Assembly (NCBI RefSeq): GCF_007558825.1
Contig: NZ_VLTK01000013.1
Location: forward strand, 54,941-118,940
DNA from: Brevibacterium aurantiacum
Lineage (GTDB): Bacteria; Actinomycetota; Actinomycetes; Actinomycetales; Brevibacteriaceae
Reading direction: 5' to 3'
Length of the DNA stretch: 64,000 nucleotides
Part shown: piece after piece, positions 36,090 to 45,700 of the stretch
Layout: every line of letters starts with the position of its first letter
Numbering within the stretch: the stretch's first letter is position 1
Notes under the pieces: model-generated
The model's input: the letters and a program-made list of their open reading frames with translations, nothing else
Database searches by the model: none
Told to the model about the DNA's origin: nothing
Position numbers and translations under genes: made by a program

Positions 36090-37393
36090 CAGCTCTGCCC
36101 TCCCTGGCCAGCCTGCTGCACGTCGGTCTGCGCCCTGTGGGCCTGCAGCCGTTCGATGTACCACGTGCAGAATTCTTCGAGGTCGCTCTCCGTGGGCGCA
36201 TAGGGTCCCGGAACGTAGGCAGGTGACGAAATCCCGCGGTGGGCCTTCGCGCACAGCGCCGCATCCTGCTCGTTCGTCTTCACCCACACGGTCGTGAGGT
36301 TCTCAACGTCATAGTCGACGCCTTCGACCGCATCCTCATGGACCAGCCAGGTCGAGCGCACCCGCGTGGTGTCGGGCCCCAGGGGAATGAGGGAGAAGGT
36401 GACCGCGTGGTCGCCCATGAAGTGGAACCAAGCGTTGGGCTGAGTGTGCATGGATAGTCGCCCCAGCTCAGGGGTATCGAGTTCACCGAGGAGTTTCGCC
36501 GAGGCGGCCCCGCCGTCCATCGTGTACGACTCCCCCTTGCCGTCGAGAGCCGCCCGTTCGATTCGGAAGCCGGTGGCTCGGCCGCTGAGCTCTGCGATGA
36601 GCTGGGTGGGGAGGTTGTTGCGTTCGCTGTTGACCCGCAGTCTCTCCTCGGCGTCGAGGTAGCGCTGGTAGGCGGGCTTGAGCCGTTTGGGGATCTCATC
36701 CGGGGCGTAGCCATAGGTTGGGAAGAAGGTGCAGGTCAGCTCCGGGTGCCCGGCCTCGCAGTGATAGCACTCGCGGTTGTTCTCCATGACGAGCTTCCAG
36801 TTGGCGTGCTCGATGAGATCGACCTGGGCGGCGACCTTGGTCTTGTTCAGGGCGTGCGGTTGGATGTAGGGCGAGATCCGCTGGGCCACCTCGGCGAAGT
36901 CCTCCGGAGGATTGTGCGCCAGGCAGATGAAGACCAGGCCAGCGACGACGCGGACGTTGACCGAGCGCAGGGAGAAGCAGGTCCGGTCGAAGCCGGGAGC
37001 CTGGACACCTGCGGACATGAGGTCACCCTCGGGTGAGTAGGTCCACTGGTGGTAGCTGCAGACGATGTTGCCCACGGACCCGTTGGTCTCGGACAGGAGG
37101 CGAGCGCCTCTGTGGCGGCAGACGTTGTGGTGGGCGCGGATCTCCTCGTCGTCATCGCGGATGATGATGACCGAATAGTCGCCGATATCGATGGTGACGA
37201 AATCGCCGGGCTCGGGCACCTCGGCAGCTGCCGCTGCGAAGATCCATGTCGCGGCGAATACCGCGTCGATGTCCCTGCGATAGAACTCATCGGAGAGATA
37301 GAAGGGGGCCTCAAGACAGTAGCCGGGTCGACGCTCGTCGATGAGCCTGTCTGGATCGTCTGTTCTGGGATCGACTTCGGGTGCCAAAGTCAT
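36089..37393 (-). CDS. Rieske (2Fe-2S) oxygenase alpha subunit acting on a quaternary amine (GbcA/Stc2/CntA group)
   Basis: 434 residues from ATG 37393. Rieske ligands: C-R-H in VCRHRGARLL and C-S-Y-H in NIVCSYHQWTYSPEG. Mononuclear iron site: ENNRECYHCEAGHPE with both His. The C-terminus NEQDAALCAKAHRGISSPAY then PGPYAPTESDLEEFCTWY is shared by glycine betaine, stachydrine and carnitine oxygenases rather than by aromatic-ring dioxygenases. It would demethylate or cleave a betaine using electrons from the adjacent reductase. Which betaine is not readable. Divergent LysR gene alongside. Confidence 0.9.
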   Translation of the reverse strand: MTLAPEVDPRTDDPDRLIDERRPGYCLEAPFYLSDEFYRRDIDAVFAATWIFAAAAAEVPEPGDFVTIDIGDYSVIIIRDDDEEIRAHHNVCRHRGARLLSETNGSVGNIVCSYHQWTYSPEGDLMSAGVQAPGFDRTCFSLRSVNVRVVAGLVFICLAHNPPEDFAEVAQRISPYIQPHALNKTKVAAQVDLIEHANWKLVMENNRECYHCEAGHPELTCTFFPTYGYAPDEIPKRLKPAYQRYLDAEERLRVNSERNNLPTQLIAELSGRATGFRIERAALDGKGESYTMDGGAASAKLLGELDTPELGRLSMHTQPNAWFHFMGDHAVTFSLIPLGPDTTRVRSTWLVHEDAVEGVDYDVENLTTVWVKTNEQDAALCAKAHRGISSPAYVPGPYAPTESDLEEFCTWYIERLQAHRAQTDVQQAGQGGQS

Positions 37394-37485
37394 CGGTGTC
37401 ACCGCCTCGCTGCGATTGCTATTGCCTAAGGCCAGTGTCCGCCGGAAAACCTGCGAAGAAAAGCGAATCTTTTTCCACTGGATCG

Positions 37486-37500
37486 TGCAACAATATTGCA
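37486..37500. promoter_or_regulatory. Inverted repeat at the LysR start codon, candidate operator
   Basis: TGCAA and TTGCA arms around five bases; the last base is the A of the LysR ATG. It sits in the gap shared with the Rieske operon. A nine-base palindrome GCCTAAGGC at 37424-37432 lies in the same gap. Confidence 0.45.
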
Positions 37501-38426
37501 TGATCGATCAGCGTCTCCAGGTGCTCCGAGTGCTCTCCGAGGTCGGAACTCTCACCGAGGCCGCGCACCGCCTCGGCTATACCCCTTCCGCCGTGTCTCA
37601 TCAGCTGCGATCCCTGTCCAAGGACCTCGGTCTGCCCATCCTCGAACAGCGCGGAAGAGGCCTCATCCTGACCCCTGTGGGCCAGCTCCTCCTTGAGCGG
37701 ACGCAGGAGCTCTTCACCCGGTGGGAGGAGATTCGCGGCGAACTCGCCGAGGCCGATGCGGGCAGCCCCATGCAGCAGAGGCGACTGCGCCTGTGCGGCT
37801 TCTCGACGGCTGCGGCGGCGCTGCTGCCACCGACTGCGGAGAAGGTGAGCGAACTTTTCCCCGATTCTCAGGTCACCATCATCGAGGCCGAACCCGAGGA
37901 GTGCTTCGAACTCCTCGTCACCGAGCAGGCCGATATCGCCGTCGTCGTGGCCACGGACCCGCTGCCGCCGCGCAGCGACATCCGGTTCGAGCAGAATGCG
38001 CTGGTCAGCGACCGGCTCGACCTCCTCGTCCGCAGCGATCACCGCTTAGCCACACGCTCGGCGGTGTCACTGAGTGAGGCTGCTGAGGAGAGTTGGATCC
38101 TCGACCGCCCGGGTTCGCCCTACTACCGGCTGGTGCGAACAGCCTGCGCGGCAGCCGGCTTCTTCCCCGAGAACGCCCATCAGTCGCGGGAGTGGGAGAC
38201 CGGGGCGGCCCTGGTCTCTGCCGGATTGGGGGTGGCGCTCATCCCCCGCCTGGCCAGACTGCCCGAGGGCTACGATGTGGCCCGCGTACCCTTGCGCGGA
38301 GATCCGGTACCTTCCCGGAAGATCCTCACAGGGGTACGCAGCGGGTCCGCGGGCCAGCCGATCATCGCCGCCGCACTCGAGATCCTCCACGAGGTCGCAG
38401 CCTCGGTGGCTCACCGCGGGGTGTGA
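37500..38426 (+). CDS. LysR family transcriptional regulator, divergent to the Rieske oxygenase
   Basis: 308 residues from ATG 37500; no ribosome site precedes it, so translation may be leaderless. Helix-turn-helix: LQVLRVLSEVGTLTEAAHRL, YTPSAVSHQLRSLSKDLGLP, LEQRGRGLILTPVG. Effector domain about 95-300. The 106-base gap to the oxygenase start makes that operon the natural target. Its stop is 3 bases from the stop of a convergent small membrane protein gene. Confidence 0.9.
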   Translation: MIDQRLQVLRVLSEVGTLTEAAHRLGYTPSAVSHQLRSLSKDLGLPILEQRGRGLILTPVGQLLLERTQELFTRWEEIRGELAEADAGSPMQQRRLRLCGFSTAAAALLPPTAEKVSELFPDSQVTIIEAEPEECFELLVTEQADIAVVVATDPLPPRSDIRFEQNALVSDRLDLLVRSDHRLATRSAVSLSEAAEESWILDRPGSPYYRLVRTACAAAGFFPENAHQSREWETGAALVSAGLGVALIPRLARLPEGYDVARVPLRGDPVPSRKILTGVRSGSAGQPIIAAALEILHEVAASVAHRGV

Positions 38427-38429
38427 ACC

Positions 38430-38801
38430 TCACCGGTACATCGGCCAGCCCATGGCCGCGTGCCTGATGCGACGACGCTTCTTCGCGGTGCGGACCGCGA
38501 GGACGATTCCCGTGACGAGAGCCGCCAGTGACACCACGCCCACGATGACTGCGGTGATGACGAAACCGGAGGCGAAGTCACTGAAGGCATCGACGTTGCC
38601 GCCACCACCGAACAGGAACAGCACGCCGGGAATCATGATGATTCCGATCGCCAGCAGCACACCGAGGGCTCCCGCCACAATGAGCAGAATCCCCGGAACC
38701 ACCGAGGGCAGCCGCGGCATGGGGTACTGCGGAGCGGCGTGCGGGGACATCGGCTGCTGCGGCACCGGTTGCTGCGGCATTCCGAAATTCTGCTGAGCCA
38801 T
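38430..38801 (-). CDS. Small membrane protein with Pro/Gln-rich N-terminus
   Basis: 123 residues, not assigned to a named family. The first 30 residues are Met/Pro/Gln-rich (NFGMPQQPVPQQPM), then two to three hydrophobic segments (about 33-60 and 75-100) and a basic RTAKKRRRIRHA tail, so the C-terminus should be cytoplasmic. Start ATG 38801 has AAGGG about 11 bases upstream; an in-frame GTG is two codons earlier. Layout resembles the many short actinobacterial envelope proteins of unknown role. Confidence 0.7.
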   Translation of the reverse strand: MAQQNFGMPQQPVPQQPMSPHAAPQYPMPRLPSVVPGILLIVAGALGVLLAIGIIMIPGVLFLFGGGGNVDAFSDFASGFVITAVIVGVVSLAALVTGIVLAVRTAKKRRRIRHAAMGWPMYR

Positions 38802-39037
38802 CGTCACATTCGCCCTTCGCCCTCAACCGTCTGACCACCAGTCTTCGACCGTTGACCACTGTCGCTCTCCATCGTAGACGCGCCTCGATGCTGGACACGC
38901 GTGCTCATGTGATGAGCTGGTGACGCGCTCACCCGGACTTTCGCATCCTGAAGAGCATTCACACGCCGACCAGGGGTGGCATAAGGTCGATTGCAAGAAG
39001 CCAGCCCCAGGCCCGATCACGAAGGATGTGCACACCG

Positions 39038-39970
39038 ATGGACGAAGTGAAGAACCTCGATGCCGAAGCCGTCTTCGCCGCACTCTCCCCTGCCGAGGCG
39101 GTCGCCGCCCTGCGTGCTGCATTGGCGAGCGATTTCGACCCCGCCGATGACATCCCGCGCACGATCACCGACATCTCCGCCGGGAACATGATCTTCATGC
39201 CCTCGGAGATCGGCGACTGGGTCGGGGTCAAACTCGCCGGCGTCTCCGTCGGCAATCCCGAACGCGGCCTCCCCCGAATCATGGCCCAGTACCTCATGTA
39301 CGACAGCGCGACCCTCGAGCTGCGAACCGTCATCGATGGTGCAGCACTGACGACCCTGCGCACCCCGGCGGTCTCCGTCGCTGCGATCGAACCTGCCCTG
39401 ACCAGGTTCACTCAGCCGGTCAAAGTCGTGGTCTTCGGCGCCGGCCCGCAGGGTGTGGGGCATGTCGACACGATCGCCGATGTCCTCGATGTCGAGCTCG
39501 CCGATGTCGCCTTCGTCGTCCGCTCCCCCGATCAGGTCACCTCCGATGTCCATGACCGCGGCAGGGTGCTCGAAGCGCAGACCGCCGAGGTGGACTCAGC
39601 ACTGCGCGCCGCCGACATCATCGTCACCGCCACCACCGCGAGCGAACCCCTGTTCTCATCAGACCTGGTCAGACCCGGTGCTGTGGTCATGGCGTGCGGA
39701 TCCCACGATCCCCATTCGCGTGAGCTGCCAGCTGAGCTCTTCACCTCGGCGATGGTCGTGGTCGAAGACCTCAGCACAGTGCTGCGGGAGGGCGGGGACG
39801 TCGTCCTCGCGATCTCCGATGGGGCGCTGGATGCGGATTCGCTCGTGACGATGAAGCGCTTCAGCAACGGCGAAGTCAGCGCGAAGGCGGGTCAGACGGT
39901 CATCTTCAAGGGCTCCGGCATGTCGTGGGAGGACCTGGCTGTGGCCACGGAACTGGCAGGCAAAGCATGA
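39038..39970 (+). CDS. Ornithine cyclodeaminase / mu-crystallin family protein
   Basis: 310 residues from ATG 39038 (GAAGGA about 11 bases upstream); ATG 39026 in frame is the alternative. Rossmann motif VVVFGAGPQGVGHVD and the family stretch NMIFMPSEIGDWVGVKLAGV with the substrate Lys. ATALRT-like block TVIDGAALTTLRTPAVSVAA. Members include ornithine cyclodeaminase, delta1-pyrroline-2-carboxylate (or piperideine carboxylate) reductase and alanine dehydrogenase. Overlap with an amino-acid permease gene and the nearby racemase make a pyrroline-2-carboxylate reductase or ornithine-to-proline role plausible. Confidence 0.87.
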   Translation: MDEVKNLDAEAVFAALSPAEAVAALRAALASDFDPADDIPRTITDISAGNMIFMPSEIGDWVGVKLAGVSVGNPERGLPRIMAQYLMYDSATLELRTVIDGAALTTLRTPAVSVAAIEPALTRFTQPVKVVVFGAGPQGVGHVDTIADVLDVELADVAFVVRSPDQVTSDVHDRGRVLEAQTAEVDSALRAADIIVTATTASEPLFSSDLVRPGAVVMACGSHDPHSRELPAELFTSAMVVVEDLSTVLREGGDVVLAISDGALDADSLVTMKRFSNGEVSAKAGQTVIFKGSGMSWEDLAVATELAGKA

Positions 39971-41376
39971 GTACGTCTGCCGAAGGGGCCGGAGGATCCA
40001 CCAGCGCTTCAGGGTCCACCAGCGCTGCCGGACCCACTGGGCCAGCAGGGAAAACGGGCGAACTTCGCCGCAGCATCGGACTGACCGAACTCGTCTTCAT
40101 CGGCCTCGTGTTCATCGGGCCGGCGGCTGCGGTCGGCGTCTTCGGCACGCTCGACGCGAACTCGGGCGGTGCCGTTGCACTCGTCTATATCGTGGCCACG
40201 ATCGTCATGTCGTTCACTGCGGTCAGCTATATGCGGATGTCGCGGGAGATTCCGCGGGCAGGAACGGTCTTCGCCTACGCCTCGGCGGGGATCGGTCCGC
40301 GTGCGGGATTCACCGCCGGATGGATGATCCTCCTCGACTACCTGTTCATTCCGTCCGTGGCGTATCTGTTCACAGGCATCGCTCTGAATTCGATCTTTCC
40401 GAGCATTTCCGTGTGGCTGTTCACCGGCATCGCCGTCATTCTCACCACCGGCCTCAACCTTGCCGGCGTGAAGATCGCCTCGCGGGTGATCACGCTCGTG
40501 GTGGTCATCGAAGTGCTCGTGCTCGGGTTGGTCCTCGTTCTCGGCGTCATCTATCTGGCGGCCAACGGGCCCAGCCGAGATTGGCTGTCCCCGCTCACGG
40601 GAGTGGGCGCGTTCTCGATCACCGCGGTCCTGGCCGCGGTGTCGGTGGCTGTTCTGTCCTATCTCGGCTTCGATTCTCTGGCGACATTCGCCGAGGAGGC
40701 CAAGGGCGGGCCGAAGATCGTCGGACGCGCCACCTTGGTGTGCCTGGTTCTGGCCGGCGTCTTCTTCGTGGCGCAGACCTGGGTGGGCAGTCTGCTCTCG
40801 CCGGTGTCTCCTGCCGAGCTGCAGGCCAACCCTGAGCTGGAGGGCGCAGCGTACTACGATGCCGTCGATGCCACCCTCGGGGCCTGGGTGCACTGGCTGC
40901 TGGCCCTGGCCAAGGCCGTCGGTGCAGCGTTCTCAGCCATGATCGGACAGGCCGCCGGATCACGAATCCTCATGGACATGGGCCGCAACGGCCAGGTGCC
41001 GAAGTTCCTTGGTCAGGTGTCGCCGCGGACCGGTGTTCCGTGGAAGGGAATCCTCGTCGCGGCCGTCGGCAATGTCATCGTCGCCGGCTGGGCCACGACC
41101 CGCGCGGACGGTCTCGACCAACTCACGTCCATCGTCAACGTCGGCGCTCTGAGCGCGTTCATCTTCGTACAGGCCTCGGTGGTCGGCTACTTCCTCGTCA
41201 AACGCCAGGGTTCCGAGACTTCGAGCTGGTTCACACATGGGGCGATTCCGATCATCGGCGCCGTCCTGCTCGCCATCGTCCTCGTCAGCGCGAATCCCCT
41301 CGCCCTGATCATCGGTGCGATGTGGCTGGCCATCGGTATCGTCGTGTACCTGGTGCGCAACCACCGACGCGTCTGA
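39967..41376 (+). CDS. APC superfamily amino acid permease
   Basis: 469 residues from ATG 39967, overlapping the previous stop by 4 bases. After a 25-residue Ser/Gly/Ala leader with a repeated STSASG motif come 12 hydrophobic segments. Helix 1 IGLTELVFIGLVFIGPAAAVGVFG matches the APC unwound-helix Gly region; YLGFDSLATFAEEAKGGPK is the family EEA motif. It probably imports the amino acid that the cyclodeaminase-like enzyme uses or produces. Confidence 0.9.
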   Translation: MSTSAEGAGGSTSASGSTSAAGPTGPAGKTGELRRSIGLTELVFIGLVFIGPAAAVGVFGTLDANSGGAVALVYIVATIVMSFTAVSYMRMSREIPRAGTVFAYASAGIGPRAGFTAGWMILLDYLFIPSVAYLFTGIALNSIFPSISVWLFTGIAVILTTGLNLAGVKIASRVITLVVVIEVLVLGLVLVLGVIYLAANGPSRDWLSPLTGVGAFSITAVLAAVSVAVLSYLGFDSLATFAEEAKGGPKIVGRATLVCLVLAGVFFVAQTWVGSLLSPVSPAELQANPELEGAAYYDAVDATLGAWVHWLLALAKAVGAAFSAMIGQAAGSRILMDMGRNGQVPKFLGQVSPRTGVPWKGILVAAVGNVIVAGWATTRADGLDQLTSIVNVGALSAFIFVQASVVGYFLVKRQGSETSSWFTHGAIPIIGAVLLAIVLVSANPLALIIGAMWLAIGIVVYLVRNHRRV

Positions 41377-41439
41377 CTGCGCACACGGGCCCGGCTGCTG
41401 GTCGGGGTCTGACTGCCGGGACCAGCTTCGACCGGACAG

Positions 41440-41535
41440 GGTCACGGTCAGGCTGGGTCACAGTCAGGCTGACTCACAGTCAGGCTGGGTCACAGTCAGG
41501 CTGGGTCACAGTCAGGCTGGGTCACGGTCAGTCTT
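41440..41535. repeat. 16-bp tandem array, six copies, between convergent genes
   Basis: Units GGTCACAGTCAGGCTG begin at 41440, 41456, 41472, 41488, 41504 and 41520; copies 2, 4 and 5 are identical, copy 6 is decayed and covers the stop of the minus-strand gene ending at 41528. The array is the greater part of the 151-base gap after the permease stop. Confidence 0.92.
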
Positions 41536-42529
41536 GGAGCCGGGTTGTGCCATCAATCCCACCTGAGGTGTTGAGCTGCTTGGCATAGCAGTAGTCGGCG
41601 CCAAGACCGTGCGATGAGCACCAGGACAGCGCCTCCTCCGGATCGTCGTATCCGATTCCCACGACCGTGACCCAGAAGTCGTCTTCTTTGAAGCTGGCGA
41701 AATCACCAGACCACACCAACTGCACGCGAGGGAACTCCTCCCGCAGCCCTTGGTGTTCGGCGAGGATGTCCTTTTCCTTCCAGTTCTTCCCCTCGGCCTC
41801 AAGACCCAGCTTCTTCGAACTCAGCTGCGGCACCCATTTCCCGTTGAGGTCAGCCTTGACGCTGGGTCTGTCTTTTTCGATCAGCTGCTCAAGTGCCTTC
41901 GCCGGGTCATCCGACAGGGCTGGTGATTCCGAGGGATCGGGACTCTCTGAGGGACCTTGGCTTGATGAGGCCTCGCTTCCCGGGCTCTTCGCCTCCGATG
42001 AGGCAGGTGCGGCGACCGTATCACCGTCAGAGCCCTTGCCGAACAGAGTCGCTGCGCCCCATCCGATTCCGAGAGCGACAACGACGATGAGAACCACGCC
42101 CATCGCGATAAGCCCTCTCCGACTGCGGGACTTCCCAGCCGGTGCGGCGGCATCAGGCCCTTGCGCATAGTGGGCATTGGAGTTCTGTGACGGTGCCTGT
42201 TGGTGGTGTGGGTACTGCTGGTGCTGTGGATGCTGTTGATACTGGCCATGTGGGGCCTGGGCCGAAGCGGATTCGCTCTGCGGGCGCTTCGGCCTGGGGT
42301 ACGGGGACGCGGTGGGAGCCACAGGAGGCCCTTCGCCCCAACCATTGCTGACACGCTCTTCCGGCTGACCCCAGCCAGTATCGGGCTGTTGGTTCCAGCC
42401 CGTTTCCGACTGCTGATTCCACCCTGAGTTGGGCTGGCGCTGCGGAGGGTTCGCCCCGTGTCCTTGCTGACCGTCGCCGTTCCACGCAGGGTCGCGGCCG
42501 CTCCCGGGTGGAGGTGGATTCTCACTCAT
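41528..42529 (-). CDS. Single-pass membrane protein with disordered cytoplasmic N-terminus, unknown function
   Basis: 333 residues. 1-135 is Pro/Gln/Gly/His-rich with a repeat of GWNQQ and runs such as QYQQHPQHQQYPHHQQ. A basic KSRSRRG patch precedes one transmembrane helix (about 143-163). Then a Ser/Pro linker with PSESPDPSES, and a folded external domain of about 125 residues (KALEQLIEKDRPSVKADLNG, ending in a two-Cys WCSSHGLGADYC segment). No kinase or enzyme motif. Divergent to the large membrane protein at 42705 with a shared 175-base control region, so the two may act together at the envelope. Confidence 0.78.
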   Translation of the reverse strand: MSENPPPPGSGRDPAWNGDGQQGHGANPPQRQPNSGWNQQSETGWNQQPDTGWGQPEERVSNGWGEGPPVAPTASPYPRPKRPQSESASAQAPHGQYQQHPQHQQYPHHQQAPSQNSNAHYAQGPDAAAPAGKSRSRRGLIAMGVVLIVVVALGIGWGAATLFGKGSDGDTVAAPASSEAKSPGSEASSSQGPSESPDPSESPALSDDPAKALEQLIEKDRPSVKADLNGKWVPQLSSKKLGLEAEGKNWKEKDILAEHQGLREEFPRVQLVWSGDFASFKEDDFWVTVVGIGYDDPEEALSWCSSHGLGADYCYAKQLNTSGGIDGTTRLQD

Positions 42530-42560
42530 CAGCGGCTCTCGATCCTTCTTTGCGAAATGA

Positions 42561-42638
42561 GTCCTTTAGGACAACTTCCATGGTTTCACAAGCCTAATAT
42601 AGGATTGCCACTACAAAATGAATATGCAGTCGCATATT
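42561..42638. promoter_or_regulatory. Cluster of three inverted repeats in an AT-rich divergent promoter region
   Basis: GTCCT-TT-AGGAC at 42561-42572, CCTA-ATA-TAGG at 42593-42603, and AATATGC-AGTC-GCATATT at 42621-42638. The gap 42530-42704 is clearly more AT-rich than its flanks. It probably serves both divergent envelope-protein genes. Confidence 0.45.
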
Positions 42639-42704
42639 GGCTTATATCCAAATACACACCCCTCGCCTGCATCGAAGCAGACCCACTCGGATGAAGGACC
42701 ACTC

Positions 42705-45700
42705 ATGAGCGACTCATCTCACGACGCCAAAGACAACGGAGCCGCAGAAGAGTCGGACAGCACTGCCGTTGACGAGCCGGACAGCACTAACTCAGAAGAG
42801 CCGAAGAGCACAGAGACTTCACCCGCCGCGAAGAGGCCCGAGCCCTCCCCTTCTGCGGCGTCTGGCTCGGAGACTCCCTCCCCTGCAGCCGGGCTTGACT
42901 CGAACAACGACGATCCGGACTCCACAGCGCGGTTCGCGCCTGGCTGGAACCAGAGCAACCAGCAGCAGTCCCACCTCTATGACTCAGAACCGCAGACGCA
43001 ATCCCCATCCCCATCCCCATTTCCAGAAATGGGATCACCCCACCCGAGCCAGCACTCCCCAGCTTCTAGCCAGGACTCCCCAGCCTCTAGCCAGGGCTCG
43101 CCATATCCTGCGTACGACGCTCCCTATGGGCAGCAGCATCCCAAGCCGAACTCGTACTACTCTCACTCGGGCAGTCAGTCGAATGGGCGCCCGGGAAGCC
43201 AACCGAGTGGATACTCCGACAGCCAACCGGGTGGGCACATGGGCAACCAGCCCGGCGGCCACCTCGGCGGTCAGCCGCAAGGAGTTCCCTATCCTCAGCC
43301 TCCCCAATACCCTCAGCCTCAGATGTCTCCATCGGCGGCGAAGTACCTGTCTGCGTTGAGCCAGGGAGCCACATGGCGCAGCGCCCTGATCCCGCCTGGA
43401 CTGGCCCTGCTGGCTGGAATCATCGTCTCGATCATCGTCTCGGCGCTGCTCACCTCGATGAGCGACTTCACCACTCTCGCTGAAGAGACCGGTTCCAACA
43501 CCGACGGAATCAGCTACGCGCTGCCCTTCGTCCTGCTGGCAATGTCACTGTTCGGTTCGGCTGTATTCCGCTTCAACGTGCAGGCCGGAGACATGGGTCA
43601 GGCGTCGGGCAGCCTCTTCGCCTCGGGAGCACCGCTGCTCATCACCATCATCGTCATCGGTGTGCTGTGGTGGTTCACGAAGCGCAGCGAGCTCAAATCG
43701 CCGTCACCCAATCGCGGCGTCACCTGGATCCGCATCGGGATCACGACCTTGTCGATGGCTTTCGTTCTGCTTCTTCTCGAACTGATCTTTGCGGCGCGCT
43801 TCTCCATCACAGAAAGCGGCGGGGTGGTCGATCTCGAGTTCTCCGCCGTGACCGTCCGTTCGTTCTTCCTGCCGCTGCTCACCGTCCTCATCACCAGCAT
43901 CTGCGCAAGGATCGCCGGGCACTTCAAGGGCAGCGAGGCCATCGGTGCTCCCTTCCTGCGGTGGCTCGTCCCGCCCATTCTCGTGACGTGGACCCACCTC
44001 ATCGTCGCCACCCTTGCCCTATCGATCGTCGCAGTCTTCATCATTCCGCTGTCCTTTGACATGCCCTGGCAGACGATTCCAGCGCTCTTCATCAATGTAG
44101 GTCTGATCCTCACCATGCTTGTCCACCTCGGCGGAGTCAGCGCCTCGGCTCAGGGAGACATGATGGGCTTCGACTCCGGCGGGTTCTCGGAGTCACTGAC
44201 CATCTTCAGCCGCGAGGCACCCGGGCAACTGTGGATCGGGCTGCTGGCGGTCGTGGCCGCCGTCCTTGTCGCAACCCTTGTCGCCACCGTGACTCGCCGT
44301 CCCTATTGGACAGTCGCCGGCGAGGACAAGGCGCAATGGTCCACGGCGTGGAAGATTCCGTTGGCGTTCTGCGCTATCTGGGGATTGCTCTCCGTGCTGG
44401 CCGTCCCCCTCCGCATCCATCTGGAGGGGTCAGCCGCGGCTGCGTCGATGTTCGATGGCTTCGGCACCGCCCGCGCTGGTGTCGGCCCTCTGGCCTGGTC
44501 GTTCCTCCTCTTCGCCCTCTGGGGCGTTGTCATCGAGGTTCTATCGAGGACCCTCGGCCCGCGGCTTGTCCTGACCGTTCCGGCCCTCGCGAAATTCTTC
44601 GCTGGACGGGCCGTCCACCCACACTGGGGTCAGGCGCTGGGTATGAGCGAACCACGCCATCCCCTCATCCATCCAGACGCCGTCGCTGGCCCTGGTGCCG
44701 GAGCCGGTACGACAGCTGCCGGCGCTGGTGCCGTTGCTGCCGGTACCGGGGCCGCTGCTTCGGCCTACCCAAGCGTCCCGCAGTCAGGGCCCTCAGCGCA
44801 CGCGGAACCTGGCGCGTATCCGCCTCCAGGGGAACCTAGCGCGTATCCACCTGCAGGTGCCACCTATCCGATGCCCGCTCCCCCGAACGGCGCCTATGCC
44901 GGGCCCGGCTCGCCCCCGCCTCCGGGAACGGCACCTGCCCAACCCTTCAACAAGAAGAAGGCGACTCTGGTCGGCGTGATCAGCGGCTCGGCCGTACTCG
45001 CGATCGTCGCGGCACTCATCGTCGTCACGCAGGTCAACGGGAACACCTTCAGTCCTGAGGCCGCCGTAGAGAAGTATTTCTCCGAACTCTCCGATGGCGA
45101 TGCTGAGGGCGCGCTGAAGATGGCCGATGTCGACGTGCCCACAGAGCAGCGGCAGCTGCTGACGAACGACGTCCTTGGCGCCGCAAAGGCCCTGCCGAAG
45201 GACGTCACCGTCGAAGGTGCCGATGTCAACGGGAACTCGGCGACAGTGACCGCGACCTACGACGTCAGAGGAAGCAAGGGCACGACAAACTTCTCTCTGC
45301 ATAAGGCGGGCAAGAAGGCCTTGTTCTTCGACGACTGGAGGCTGCAGGCGCCCGAGCTCTTCTACCTCTCCGTCGAGACTCCCGGTCTGAGCAAGGTCAA
45401 GATCAACGGCATCGATATCGAGACCAGCGAATCCGGCATCGCCCTTCCCGCTTTCCCGGGAATGTACACCATCGGACTCTCTGAAGAGACCGAACTGGTA
45501 TCTGCAGACGAGATCGAGGCCCGAGCATTCTTCGCCGAGGAAGGCGACATGGAAGGGTACGAGCCTGCGCTGCTCGCGGCCCAGCCCACCGATGTCTTCC
45601 GCACCGAGGTGAACAAGCAGATCAAGACTCTCATCGACAGCTGCGCCAAGAAGACCGTCGCACAGCCCGATGGCTGCCCCTTCGGCTCCTACAGCGCAGA

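Noticed and set aside
41440..41535. Possible CRISPR array
   Set aside because: Units are adjacent 16-mers without spacers, and no cas gene is near. The same holds for the other tandem arrays.
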